This document shows positions 1 through 6,292 of a DNA stretch of 11,536 bases, piece after piece (the stretch's first letter is position 1; every line of letters starts with the position of its first letter). The stretch covers positions 1-11,536 of the forward strand of contig CAJJYX010000101.1 of the NCBI GenBank assembly GCA_905197435.1, in the 5' to 3' direction. This stretch comes from an uncultured Bacteroides sp. GTDB taxonomy: Bacteria; Bacteroidota; Bacteroidia; Bacteroidales; Bacteroidaceae. The notes under the pieces were generated by a model, which saw only the letters and a program-made list of their open reading frames with translations, searched no databases and was not told the origin of the DNA. The translations under genes and the position numbers were made by a program.

Positions 1-1799
1 TCTACCATACGTGGCAGTACACGCAGGAGTCGATGCGCGGCAAGAGCGAGCTGGTAGAAACCGGCGATGCCGCCAAGCAGACCAGCAGCGGACTGGACCG
101 CGACTACATCACCCAGTGGAGCTATGGCGTCGACGAGACTCTGACTCTGCTGGTACCCAACTTCAAGGGTGGAGCATCCGCCCCCCTCAGCCAAAGCGAG
201 ACCGCCATGGGCAAGGCAAACCCGATGTACGGCAGCCTGTACGGCTCACTGACGCAATACTTCGGCACCCAGCCCATGACATCAGGCCCCGTCTACGTGG
301 GAGCCTTCGTGCTGTTTCTTTTCGTCCTGGGATGCTTCATCGTGAAAGGGCCGCTGAAATGGGCATTGATAGGAGCCACCCTCTTCTCCATCGTCTTGTC
401 CTGGGGCAAGAACTTCATGCCGCTGACGGACTTCTTCATCGACTACATCCCGTTGTACAATAAATTCCGCGCCGTGTCCTCCATCCTTGTCATAGCAGAA
501 TTCACCATACCTCTGCTGGCAATCTTCGCCTTGAAACGCGTGCTCGAAGAACCGGAAATCCTGAAGCGGGAAAAGAAGCCCCTCGGCATCAGCATACTGC
601 TCACCGCAGGCGTTGCCCTACTGCTTGCCGTTGCTCCGGGCAGCATCGGCTCCGGCTACGTGCCTGTACAAGAGGCGCAGATGCTGCAGAATGCCGTCGA
701 CCAGCAGATGATACCCGCAAGCGAGCTCTCCGGCATCCTTGCCAACTTGGGAGAGATGCGCGCAGAACTCGTCAGCAGCGACGCCCTGCGGAGTTTCATC
801 ATCATAGGCATCGGGTGCAGCCTGCTTTGGCTCTATGCAAGCGGCAAGCTACGCAGCTCCCTCACCATAGCGGGCATCACCCTGCTCTGCCTGGGCGATA
901 TGTGGGGAGTCAACAAACGCTATCTGAATGATGCACAGTTCGTACCCGGCTCCATCCGTACCGAAACCTTCACCAAGACCCAAGCGGATGAGCAGATTCT
1001 GCAAGACACAGCTCCGGACTACCGTGTGCTGAACCTCTCCACCAACACCTTCAACGAAAGCAACACTTCCTACTGGCACAAAAGCGTCGGAGGTTATCAT
1101 CCTGCCAAACTGCGCCGCTATCAGGAGATGATAGAACGCCACATCACCCCCGAAATGCAAGCCGCCTACCGGGCCATTGCTACCGCCGGAGGCAGAATGG
1201 ACAGCGTGGACGCCAACCTATTCCGCGTGCTGAACATGCTGAACACCAAGTATTTCATCTTACCTGCCGGGCAGCAGGGACAGACACTCCCCATCCTCAA
1301 CCCATACGCCTACGGCAACGCCTGGTTCGTGAACAAAGTACAGTATGTGGACAATGCCAACGAAGAGATTGATGCCCTGGACAGCATCATGCCTACGGAA
1401 ACTGCCGTAGTGGATGCCCGTTTCAAGAATATACTGAAAGGCGCCACGGAAAGCTACAAAGACAGCCTTTCCAGCATTCGCCTGACAAGTTACGCCCCCA
1501 ACCGTCTGACGTATGAAACGGACAATGCCCAAGACGGCATCACCGTATTCTCCGAAATTTATTATCCGGACGGCTGGCACGTAACCATCGACGGACAACC
1601 CGCCGAACTGGCACGTGCCGACTACATCCTGCGCACAATGTATATCCCTGCCGGGCGGCATACCATCGAAATGCGCTTCGACCCCACCAGCCTGCATGTG
1701 ACGGAAAGCATAGCCTATGGTGCACTGGCTCTGCTGGTAATAGGCATCATCGTGGCAGTGCTGATAGCCAAAAGAAAGTACAGTGGCAAGGCGCAGTAA
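1..1799 (+). CDS. YfhO-family membrane protein, C-terminal part (5' truncated)
   Basis: The reading frame is open from the first full codon at position 3 to the TAA at 1797-1799, giving 598 residues, so the gene begins before the window and the Met at 33 is internal. Hydrophobic segments suitable for membrane spans occur around the residues encoded at 285-345, 360-410, 475-540, 585-650, 795-840 and 860-905, with a last one near the C-terminus (about 1705-1770), followed by a Lys/Arg-rich tail. Between the last two spans lies a soluble region of roughly 260 residues that ends in a small beta domain (Tyr-Tyr-Pro-Asp-Gly-Trp, then Asp-Gly-Gln-Pro, then Pro-Ala-Gly-Arg-His) typical of YfhO-like proteins. 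YfhO of Gram-positive bacteria has been linked to glycosylation of cell-surface polymers; the role in Bacteroides is not established, and a glycosyltransferase-C-like envelope function is inference. Third-position G/C use is clearly higher than in the lipoprotein gene at 8000. Confidence 0.85.
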   Translation, partial: YHTWQYTQESMRGKSELVETGDAAKQTSSGLDRDYITQWSYGVDETLTLLVPNFKGGASAPLSQSETAMGKANPMYGSLYGSLTQYFGTQPMTSGPVYVGAFVLFLFVLGCFIVKGPLKWALIGATLFSIVLSWGKNFMPLTDFFIDYIPLYNKFRAVSSILVIAEFTIPLLAIFALKRVLEEPEILKREKKPLGISILLTAGVALLLAVAPGSIGSGYVPVQEAQMLQNAVDQQMIPASELSGILANLGEMRAELVSSDALRSFIIIGIGCSLLWLYASGKLRSSLTIAGITLLCLGDMWGVNKRYLNDAQFVPGSIRTETFTKTQADEQILQDTAPDYRVLNLSTNTFNESNTSYWHKSVGGYHPAKLRRYQEMIERHITPEMQAAYRAIATAGGRMDSVDANLFRVLNMLNTKYFILPAGQQGQTLPILNPYAYGNAWFVNKVQYVDNANEEIDALDSIMPTETAVVDARFKNILKGATESYKDSLSSIRLTSYAPNRLTYETDNAQDGITVFSEIYYPDGWHVTIDGQPAELARADYILRTMYIPAGRHTIEMRFDPTSLHVTESIAYGALALLVIGIIVAVLIAKRKYSGKAQ

Positions 1800-1885
1800 A
1801 GCCCTCATGTTTATTCTGTTGTTCCCTTAAGTTTCTTTCATTATTCCCTTGGGTCTGTTCCATCAGCCCCAAAGGAATGGTGAAA

Positions 1886-1968
1886 GCTCACTTTTGTGGA
1901 GCATATTGTTCACTCCCGTGAGCCGTCTTGTTCATGCTTGTGAACAAAGCGGCTCACAACAGTGAACA
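1886..1968. repeat. Array of nested inverted repeats (GTTCAC/GTGAGC half-sites)
   Basis: The block 1907-1968 is a 62-base imperfect palindrome. Positions 1907-1914 pair with 1961-1968. Positions 1918-1934 pair with 1941-1957 with one G-T and one C-A position. The arms are separated by a symmetric 3x3 internal loop and closed by the 6-base loop TGCTTG. The arms themselves contain smaller inverted repeats: GTTCAC with GTGAGC (1908-1923) and GCTCAC with GTGAAC (1952-1967). The same nucleic acid could therefore fold as one long stem or as three short ones. Just upstream, GCTCAC, TTTT and GTGGAGC (1886-1902) form a further hairpin. No T-run follows, so it is not a classical terminator. Its function is unknown. 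Confidence 0.75.
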
Positions 1969-2081
1969 CACGACAAGCCCAAAGGCTCTTCAGAACAAAC
2001 GCCAATGCAGAACACAACGGAAGCTGATGTGAATCACAAGAAAGCCCGGTCAAAGACATAAGGAAGCCCGGCATAAAGCAC

Positions 2082-2118
2082 AAAAAAACCGTTTCTGCCC
2101 TCCCGGGTAAAAACGGCT
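2082..2118 (-). terminator. Intrinsic terminator on the minus strand
   Basis: Read on the minus strand, CCGTTTTTACCC (2115-2104... paired from 2115 inward), a short GGGA loop and GGGCAGAAACGG form a 12-position stem with one A-C mismatch and one T-G wobble. Seven T residues follow (2088-2082), and A residues upstream of the stem can extend it into the T-tract. This is a strong Rho-independent terminator shape. No protein-coding minus-strand gene lies to its right before 4059, and the genes on both sides are on the plus strand, so it most plausibly ends a separate short transcript. Confidence 0.75.
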
Positions 2119-2218
2119 TGAGTCAATAATACATGAAAAAACGCTATTTAGAGAGAGTCTCTTCTTTCCAGAATGGTTCTATTTTCTTCACTCATTTTAT
2201 CTGAAGCACTTCAAACTG
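2083..2218 (-). ncRNA. Putative small RNA, about 135 nt
   Basis: This call rests on architecture. A near-consensus Bacteroides promoter on the minus strand (2254-2223) is followed about 105 bases later by a strong intrinsic terminator (2118-2082), with no long reading frame between. The expected start is roughly 2216-2220, from the usual spacing after the -7 box. The transcript would contain a small GAAGTGCTTC hairpin near its 5' end, an AGAG-ACT-CTCT hairpin around 2152-2163, an A/U-rich single-stranded stretch (about 2121-2147), then the terminator stem. It contains a possible 15-codon reading frame (2195-2148, beginning Met-Ser-Glu-Glu-Asn and ending Arg-Asp-Ser-Leu), which could be chance. 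I do not recognise it as a known RNA family; 6S RNA and other Bacteroidales RNAs were considered but I cannot match them by eye. The exact ends are estimates. Confidence 0.5.
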
Positions 2219-2222
2219 ACAT

Positions 2223-2254
2223 CAAAGGTATGGAACCGTCACAAGAAAAACAAA
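2223..2254 (-). promoter_or_regulatory. Bacteroides-type promoter driving the putative small RNA
   Basis: On the minus strand there is a TTTG at 2254-2251, then 20 bases, then TACCTTTG at 2230-2223. This matches the established Bacteroides sigma-ABfr promoter pattern (TTTG at -33, TAnnTTTG at -7, spacer 19-21). It is the only promoter in the window where both boxes and the spacing fit exactly. It points away from rbfA, into the intergenic region. Confidence 0.6.
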
Positions 2255-2366
2255 CGGAATCTACGGATAGGCATATCTCATCGACAGAATGGGAAAGAAT
2301 GGACCATACAATAGGGGAAAGAATGAAAAAAAAGCTATAAACAGCCGGCAGAACGATATATTTCAG

Positions 2367-2374
2367 TAACTTTG
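2367..2374 (+). promoter_or_regulatory. Probable rbfA promoter, -7 box TAACTTTG
   Basis: TAACTTTG fits TAnnTTTG exactly and lies 38 bases before the rbfA ATG at 2413, which would give a leader of about 30 nt. No clear TTTG is present 19-21 bases upstream, so the -33 element is weak or absent. It would drive rbfA and probably the permease behind it. Confidence 0.5.
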
Positions 2375-2412
2375 CTTCGCGAAAACAGGGATTAAATTAA
2401 AAAGCGAACAGT

Positions 2413-2745
2413 ATGGAAACTACCAGACAAAATAAAATAGCCCGCCTCCTCCAGAAGGAACTGAGTGACATCTTCTTGTTGCAAACCAAATCCATGCCCG
2501 GCATACTGATTTCAGTTAGCGCCGTACGCATCAGTCCGGATATGAGCGTGGCACGTGCTTACCTCAGCATATTCCCCTCGGAAAAAAGCGAAGAAATTGT
2601 AAAGAACATCAACGGAAACATGAAGTCCATACGTTTTGAACTGGGCACCCGCGTACGCCACCAGTTGCGCATCATCCCCGAACTGAAGTTCTTCGTGGAC
2701 GACTCACTGGACTATCTGGAGCGAATTGACGAACTCTTAAAATAA
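2413..2745 (+). CDS. rbfA: Ribosome-binding factor A
   Basis: RbfA binds the 30S subunit and helps mature the 5' end of 16S rRNA, with a role in cold adaptation. The 110-residue product has the usual size of the small single-domain, KH-like family. Typical features are visible: the N-terminal helix with Arg-Gln-Asn-Lys-Ile-Ala-Arg-Leu-Leu-Gln-Lys-Glu-Leu, the strand Ser-Val-Ala-Arg-Ala-Tyr-Leu-Ser-Ile-Phe (about residues 44-54), then Arg-Phe-Glu-Leu-Gly-Thr-Arg-Val-Arg and Ile-Pro-Glu-Leu-Lys-Phe-Phe-Val-Asp-Asp-Ser (about 74-98), ending in the Arg-Ile-Asp-Glu-Leu-Leu helix. The ATG is the first in frame after a TAACTTTG box and has only a weak purine stretch in front, as is common in Bacteroides. 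The next gene follows after 72 bases that are entirely repeat. Confidence 0.93.
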   Translation: METTRQNKIARLLQKELSDIFLLQTKSMPGILISVSAVRISPDMSVARAYLSIFPSEKSEEIVKNINGNMKSIRFELGTRVRHQLRIIPELKFFVDDSLDYLERIDELLK

Positions 2746-2817
2746 GGGTTAAAGGTTAGGGATTAGGGATTAATACCCCCCTAATCCCTAACCCTTAACC
2801 CCTAATCCCTAACCCCT
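2746..2817. repeat. TTAGGG-like inverted repeat filling the rbfA/permease gap
   Basis: The G-rich arm 2746-2768 pairs with the C-rich arm 2779-2801 at 22 of 23 positions around a 10-base loop. A second C-rich copy (2801-2817) follows. Units are of the form GGTTAGGGATTAGGG. The element begins on the base after the rbfA stop codon and ends on the base before the permease ATG, so it makes up the whole leader of that gene and leaves no ribosome-binding sequence. A sister element lies at 4705-4813, and a single-arm remnant at 10903-10920. Confidence 0.85.
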
Positions 2818-4050
2818 ATGTCCCTTCCATTCTATATAGCCCGCCGCTACCTCTTCTCCAAGAAGAAGCACAATGCCATCAATATCATCTCCGGTGTTTC
2901 GGTGTGTGGAGTGGCGTTGGCTACGTTGGCGTTGGTATGCACCTTGTCCGTATTCAACGGCTTTCAGGACATGGTGGCAGATTTCTTTACCGCCTTTGAC
3001 CCGGAATTGAAAATCACCATCCGTGAAGGCAAGGTTTTCGACCCGCGCGAATCGCGCGTTCAGCAAGTACATGCCCTGCCCGAGATTGACGTCTGGACGG
3101 AAACACTGGAAGAGAATGCCATGGTGCAGTATAAGGACCGCCAGGCAATGGCCGTCATCAAAGGCGTGGAAGATAACTTCGAGCAGCTTACATCCATCGA
3201 CAGCTTGCTCTACGGAACGGGAAAGTTTATACTGAACGACTCGGTGGTGGACTATGGTTTTCTGGGTGTGGAACTTATATCCGAATTGGGCACCGGCATC
3301 CAATTCGTGGCCCCCTTGCAGGTCTACGCCCCCAAGCGGAACGTGCGGGTAAACATAGCCAATCCCACAACGGCTTTCAACCGGGAGTATCTTTTCTCAC
3401 CCGGCGCCATCTTTGCCGTCAACCAGCAGAAATATGATTCACGCTATATACTGACTTCTCTCAGCTTTGCCCGCCGCCTGTTCAATTATGACACAGAGGT
3501 TTCGGCCATTGAGATGAAGCTGAAGCCCGGTTCCAATACCAACTCCGTACAAAAGAAAATAGAAAACATTCTTGGCGACCGGTTCATCGTGCAGAACCGT
3601 TACGAACAGCAGGCCGATGTGTTCCGCATCATGGAAATAGAGAAATTCATCTCTTATCTGTTCCTCACCTTCATTCTGGGCATTGCATGCTTCAATGTCA
3701 TCGGCTCACTGTCCATGCTGATACTGGACAAACGGGAAGATGTGAAGACTCTGCGTAACCTGGGTGCAGACGACCGCCTGATTGCGCGCATCTTTTTGTT
3801 CGAAGGCAGGATGATTTCCGTGTTCGGCGCCCTCTCCGGCATTGTTTCGGGGCTGCTGCTGTGCTTCCTGCAACAACGCTTCGGGCTGATTTCATTGGGA
3901 GGAGGCAACGGGAGTTTTGTAGTAGATGCCTATCCGGTAAACGTACATGCCACAGACATCATTCTGGTATTTGTAACGGTCATCACCGTAGGCTTCTTGT
4001 CCGTGTGGTATCCGGTGAGGTACCTCAGCAAGCGGCTGCTGAAAAAGTAG
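2818..4050 (+). CDS. FtsX/LolE-type ABC transporter permease
   Basis: The 410-residue protein has the layout of the LolC/LolE family: a short amphipathic start (Phe-Tyr-Ile-Ala-Arg-Arg-Tyr-Leu), a first membrane span at about residues 21-46, a large periplasmic domain (about 47-275), then three spans at roughly 277-304, 331-352 and 380-397. A cytosolic loop, Lys-Arg-Glu-Asp-Val-Lys-Thr-Leu-Arg-Asn-Leu-Gly-Ala (305-317), is typical of the ATPase-coupling region. LolCE with the ATPase LolD extracts lipoproteins from the inner membrane for transport to the outer membrane. No ATPase gene is next to it here, so the substrate assignment is inference from family resemblance, and MacB-like or other FtsX-superfamily roles remain possible. 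It is probably co-transcribed with rbfA. The stop lies 8 bases from the stop of the convergent methyltransferase gene. Confidence 0.85.
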   Translation: MSLPFYIARRYLFSKKKHNAINIISGVSVCGVALATLALVCTLSVFNGFQDMVADFFTAFDPELKITIREGKVFDPRESRVQQVHALPEIDVWTETLEENAMVQYKDRQAMAVIKGVEDNFEQLTSIDSLLYGTGKFILNDSVVDYGFLGVELISELGTGIQFVAPLQVYAPKRNVRVNIANPTTAFNREYLFSPGAIFAVNQQKYDSRYILTSLSFARRLFNYDTEVSAIEMKLKPGSNTNSVQKKIENILGDRFIVQNRYEQQADVFRIMEIEKFISYLFLTFILGIACFNVIGSLSMLILDKREDVKTLRNLGADDRLIARIFLFEGRMISVFGALSGIVSGLLLCFLQQRFGLISLGGGNGSFVVDAYPVNVHATDIILVFVTVITVGFLSVWYPVRYLSKRLLKK

Positions 4051-4064
4051 GCGCAGCTCTACTT
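4045..4064. terminator. Shared terminator hairpin made of two stop regions
   Basis: AAGTAG (4045-4050, the last Lys codon and stop of the permease) is complementary to CTACTT (4059-4064, the last Lys codon and stop of the methyltransferase read from the other strand). The loop contains a further GC/GC pairing. On the minus strand the stem is followed by additional T residues (4044-4042), giving a short intrinsic terminator for the aroQ-pyk-methyltransferase unit. In the plus direction the following bases are CTTG, so termination there would be weaker. Confidence 0.5.
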
Positions 4065-4688
4065 CTTGCGGATAATCGTCAGCCCGTCACGAAGGGGCAG
4101 GATTACTTTCTCGACACGCGCATCCTGCGCCACCAAATCATTAAAAGCCTTGATATTGATTGTTTGCAGGTCCGTACGATGGGGATGCTCTTCCAGCACA
4201 TGGCCGTCCCACAATGTATTGTCGGCAATGATATACCCGCCATCGGAAAGACGGGCGAGCACCATCTCATAATAATCGATGTATTTGCGCTTGTCTCCAT
4301 CGATGAAGGCAAGGTCGAAAGTGAGGTTCAGTTGCGGCACCAGTTCCAAGGCATCGCCGATATAGAACTTGATTTTGTCCGCATAACCGGAGTTCTCCAG
4401 CCACGGGCGGGTGAAGTCCTCTTGCTCGTCGTTGATTTCGAACGTATGCAGCATTCCTCCCTCCGGCAGTCCTTCTGCTATGCAAAGTGCGGAATATCCG
4501 CTATAAGTCCCTATCTCCAGCACCTGCCGGGGACGAATCATCCGGACAAACATCTTGAGCATGCGCCCCTGCAAATGTCCGGAAGCCATGCGGGGATATA
4601 GCAACTTGACGTGCGTGTCGCGATAGAGCGCTTTCAGATAATCGCCCTCATCATCAATATGCTGCAAAATATATTCGTCAATCGTCAC
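4059..4688 (-). CDS. SAM-dependent O-methyltransferase (catechol-OMT-like)
   Basis: The 209-residue protein belongs to the small class I methyltransferases of the O-methyltransferase/YrrM group. It has the SAM motif Val-Leu-Glu-Ile-Gly-Thr-Tyr-Ser-Gly-Tyr-Ser (residues 56-66) and an acidic end of strand 2 (Phe-Glu-Ile-Asn, 83-86). It also has Phe-Ile-Asp-Gly-Asp-Lys (128-133) and Ala-Asp-Asn-Thr-Leu-Trp-Asp-Gly (155-162). Asp130, Asp156 and Asn157 sit where the divalent metal ligands are in catechol O-methyltransferase, so a metal-dependent transfer of a methyl group to a hydroxyl is likely. The substrate is unknown; some bacterial relatives act on tRNA hydroxyuridine (TrmR type), which is a real alternative. 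It lies downstream of pyk in the same direction across a 125-base repeat-filled gap, and may be co-transcribed with it. Confidence 0.88.
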   Translation of the reverse strand: MTIDEYILQHIDDEGDYLKALYRDTHVKLLYPRMASGHLQGRMLKMFVRMIRPRQVLEIGTYSGYSALCIAEGLPEGGMLHTFEINDEQEDFTRPWLENSGYADKIKFYIGDALELVPQLNLTFDLAFIDGDKRKYIDYYEMVLARLSDGGYIIADNTLWDGHVLEEHPHRTDLQTINIKAFNDLVAQDARVEKVILPLRDGLTIIRKK

Positions 4689-4704
4689 TTTGTTAATGGA
4701 TTAT

Positions 4705-4813
4705 AGGTTAGGGATTAGGGGTTAGGGATAAGAGATTAGGGGTTAGTTCTGCGCACAATTATTAATTAACCATTAACCGCTAATCCCTAACCCCTTATCC
4801 TTAATCCCTTATC
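4705..4813. repeat. TTAGGG-like inverted repeat between pyk and the methyltransferase
   Basis: The G-rich arm (4706-4746) is built of GGTTAG and GGATTAG units, the middle (4747-4779) is A/T-rich, and the C-rich arm (4780-4813) is built of CTAATCC and CTTATCC units. The best internal pairing is 4726-4746 with 4780-4800, 18 of 21 positions. The C-rich arm ends on the base before the pyk stop codon, and the G-rich arm begins about 17 bases from the methyltransferase start. Composition and orientation (G-rich first on the plus strand) match the element at 2746-2817. Confidence 0.8.
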
Positions 4814-6271
4814 CTACAAGTATCTGTTGCTATTGGGCAGCACACAGTCTTCTGCATGCTTCAGGGCATCTTCCACCACATTGATTTCGAGGAAAGAAGT
4901 CTTTGTACCGGCCTTGCCGCTACTCAGATAGCCCACCATATCCGTAGGAGACAGGCGGCCTTCTTTCAACAGGCGGCGCAAGGCGGCGAAATAGTATTCC
5001 TGTCCGTTGGCAAGTTCGGGCATATAGATTGCTTCCACGCCATATGACAGTGCAAGGTGACGCATGGTCTTTTCCTTGTAGCAGATGGCCAGCACCGGAT
5101 ATTTGCCACGGAAAGCGGCAAGGTTGCGGGCCGTGCGGCCACTGTAACTGTCAGTGATAATTGCACGGATTTTCAGTTTGGTGGTGGCTTTTACGGCTTG
5201 TTTGGCAAGGAAAGCCGTTACATCGTTGCTGTTTTCATCCAAAGGAATGCGGATATCATTGTCAGGCAACTTGTCCTTTTCTGCCTGTGCGGCAACTTTG
5301 GTCATGGTCTTCACGGCTTCTACCGGATATTTTCCGTAAGCAGTCTCGCCGCTCAGCATCAAGGCATCCGTACGATAATAGATGGCATTGGCAATATCCG
5401 TTACTTCCGCACGGGTGGGGCGTGGATTGGAAATCATGGTATGGAGCATCTGTGTGGCAACAATCACCGGCTTCTTGGCAAGAATACACTTGCGAATAAG
5501 CACACGCTGGATGCCGGGAATGCGTTCTTGCGGAACTTCAATGCCGAGGTCGCCGCGAGCCACCATCACACCGTCCGCCACTTCCAGGATTTCATCGATA
5601 TTATCTACACCTTCCTGGTTCTCAATCTTGGCAATGATGCGGATGTCGCTGTTGTGGGCATCAAGGATTGCCTTGATGTCAAGTATATCTTGCTTGTTGC
5701 GCACAAAAGAGTGGGCAATGAAATCTATATCCTTCTCAATGGCATAAAGGATGTTGGTGCGGTCCTTCTCCGTCAAAGAAGGCAGGTTGATGCGTACACC
5801 GGGAACGTTGACGCTCTTGCGGCTGCCCAGGGTAGCCTCATTCTGTACCTCGCAGAGCAGATAGTCGGGAGTCTTCTCCACAACGACCAGTTCCAAATCA
5901 CCGTCATCAATAAGGATATGGCCGTCCACATCCAAGTCTTTGACAAAGTGGGGATATGAAACGGAAATGCATTCACGGGTAGTTTCCTGTTCCGGATTAC
6001 CTACCACCTTCACACGGTCGCCTGCCTTGAAAGGAATAGGCTCGGCAAGGACAGTGGTACGGACTTCCGGTCCTTTCGTATCCATCAAGATGGCAATGCG
6101 GTTGGAAACCGAACGCACATTGTTAATCAACTTCTCGGCACCTTCACGGCCAAGATGTGCAGTATTCATACGTACGACATTCATACCTGCGTCGAACAAC
6201 TGCTTTATAAAATCAACATCACAGCGCTGGTCAGAAATCGTTGCGACAATCTTCGTTTGCTTCAATAACAT
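4814..6271 (-). CDS. pyk: Pyruvate kinase
   Basis: Converts phosphoenolpyruvate and ADP to pyruvate and ATP, the last step of glycolysis. The 485-residue length is normal. The TIM-barrel A domain carries Arg34 and Asn36, Asp-Thr-Lys-Gly-Pro-Glu (64-69), the catalytic Lys in Ile-Ala-Lys-Ile-Glu-Asn-Gln-Glu-Gly (Lys215), the Mg ligands Glu217 and Asp241 (Met-Val-Ala-Arg-Gly-Asp-Leu-Gly-Ile-Glu), Thr273 in Val-Ala-Thr-Gln-Met-Leu, and Met-Leu-Ser-Gly-Glu-Thr-Ala. The B domain inserts at about 70-160 and the C-terminal regulatory domain follows from about 350. Odd point: the usual Asn-Phe-Ser-His motif reads Asn-Thr-Ala-His (36-39), so the Ser that helps bind K+ in well-studied enzymes is Ala, while Glu69, the residue associated with K+ dependence, is kept. 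The ATG is 21 bases after the aroQ stop, pointing to co-transcription from the aroQ promoter. Confidence 0.96.
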   Translation of the reverse strand: MLLKQTKIVATISDQRCDVDFIKQLFDAGMNVVRMNTAHLGREGAEKLINNVRSVSNRIAILMDTKGPEVRTTVLAEPIPFKAGDRVKVVGNPEQETTRECISVSYPHFVKDLDVDGHILIDDGDLELVVVEKTPDYLLCEVQNEATLGSRKSVNVPGVRINLPSLTEKDRTNILYAIEKDIDFIAHSFVRNKQDILDIKAILDAHNSDIRIIAKIENQEGVDNIDEILEVADGVMVARGDLGIEVPQERIPGIQRVLIRKCILAKKPVIVATQMLHTMISNPRPTRAEVTDIANAIYYRTDALMLSGETAYGKYPVEAVKTMTKVAAQAEKDKLPDNDIRIPLDENSNDVTAFLAKQAVKATTKLKIRAIITDSYSGRTARNLAAFRGKYPVLAICYKEKTMRHLALSYGVEAIYMPELANGQEYYFAALRRLLKEGRLSPTDMVGYLSSGKAGTKTSFLEINVVEDALKHAEDCVLPNSNRYL

Positions 6272-6292
6272 AATCTATATACCTATTTTTAC

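Larger units (their letters stand above)
1800..2412. other. Long intergenic region with repeats and a putative small RNA
   Basis: These 613 bases between the YfhO-like gene and rbfA hold no convincing protein gene on either strand. Left part: an array of inverted repeats at 1886-1968. Middle: an intrinsic terminator pointing left (2082-2118). Right: a minus-strand promoter (2223-2254) and the rbfA promoter box (2367-2374). The octamer AAGCCCGG occurs twice (2042-2049 and 2064-2071). No clear plus-strand terminator with a T-tract was found after the YfhO-like gene. Confidence 0.7.

Noticed and set aside
1907..1968. Palindrome as the terminator of the YfhO-like gene
   Set aside because: No T-run follows the stem on either strand, and it starts more than 100 bases after the stop codon.
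3861..4601. 246-codon open frame on the plus strand
   Set aside because: It overlaps the end of the permease gene in another frame and is antisense to the methyltransferase; both real genes have clear motifs.
2746..4813. TTAGGG-like repeats read as telomere or CRISPR sequence
   Set aside because: The units are imperfect, arranged as inverted arms in small gaps of a bacterial chromosome, and there are no regular spacers or cas genes.
5057..5959. 300-codon open frame on the plus strand
   Set aside because: It lies wholly antisense to pyk, whose conserved motifs and length are intact; the translation resembles no known family.
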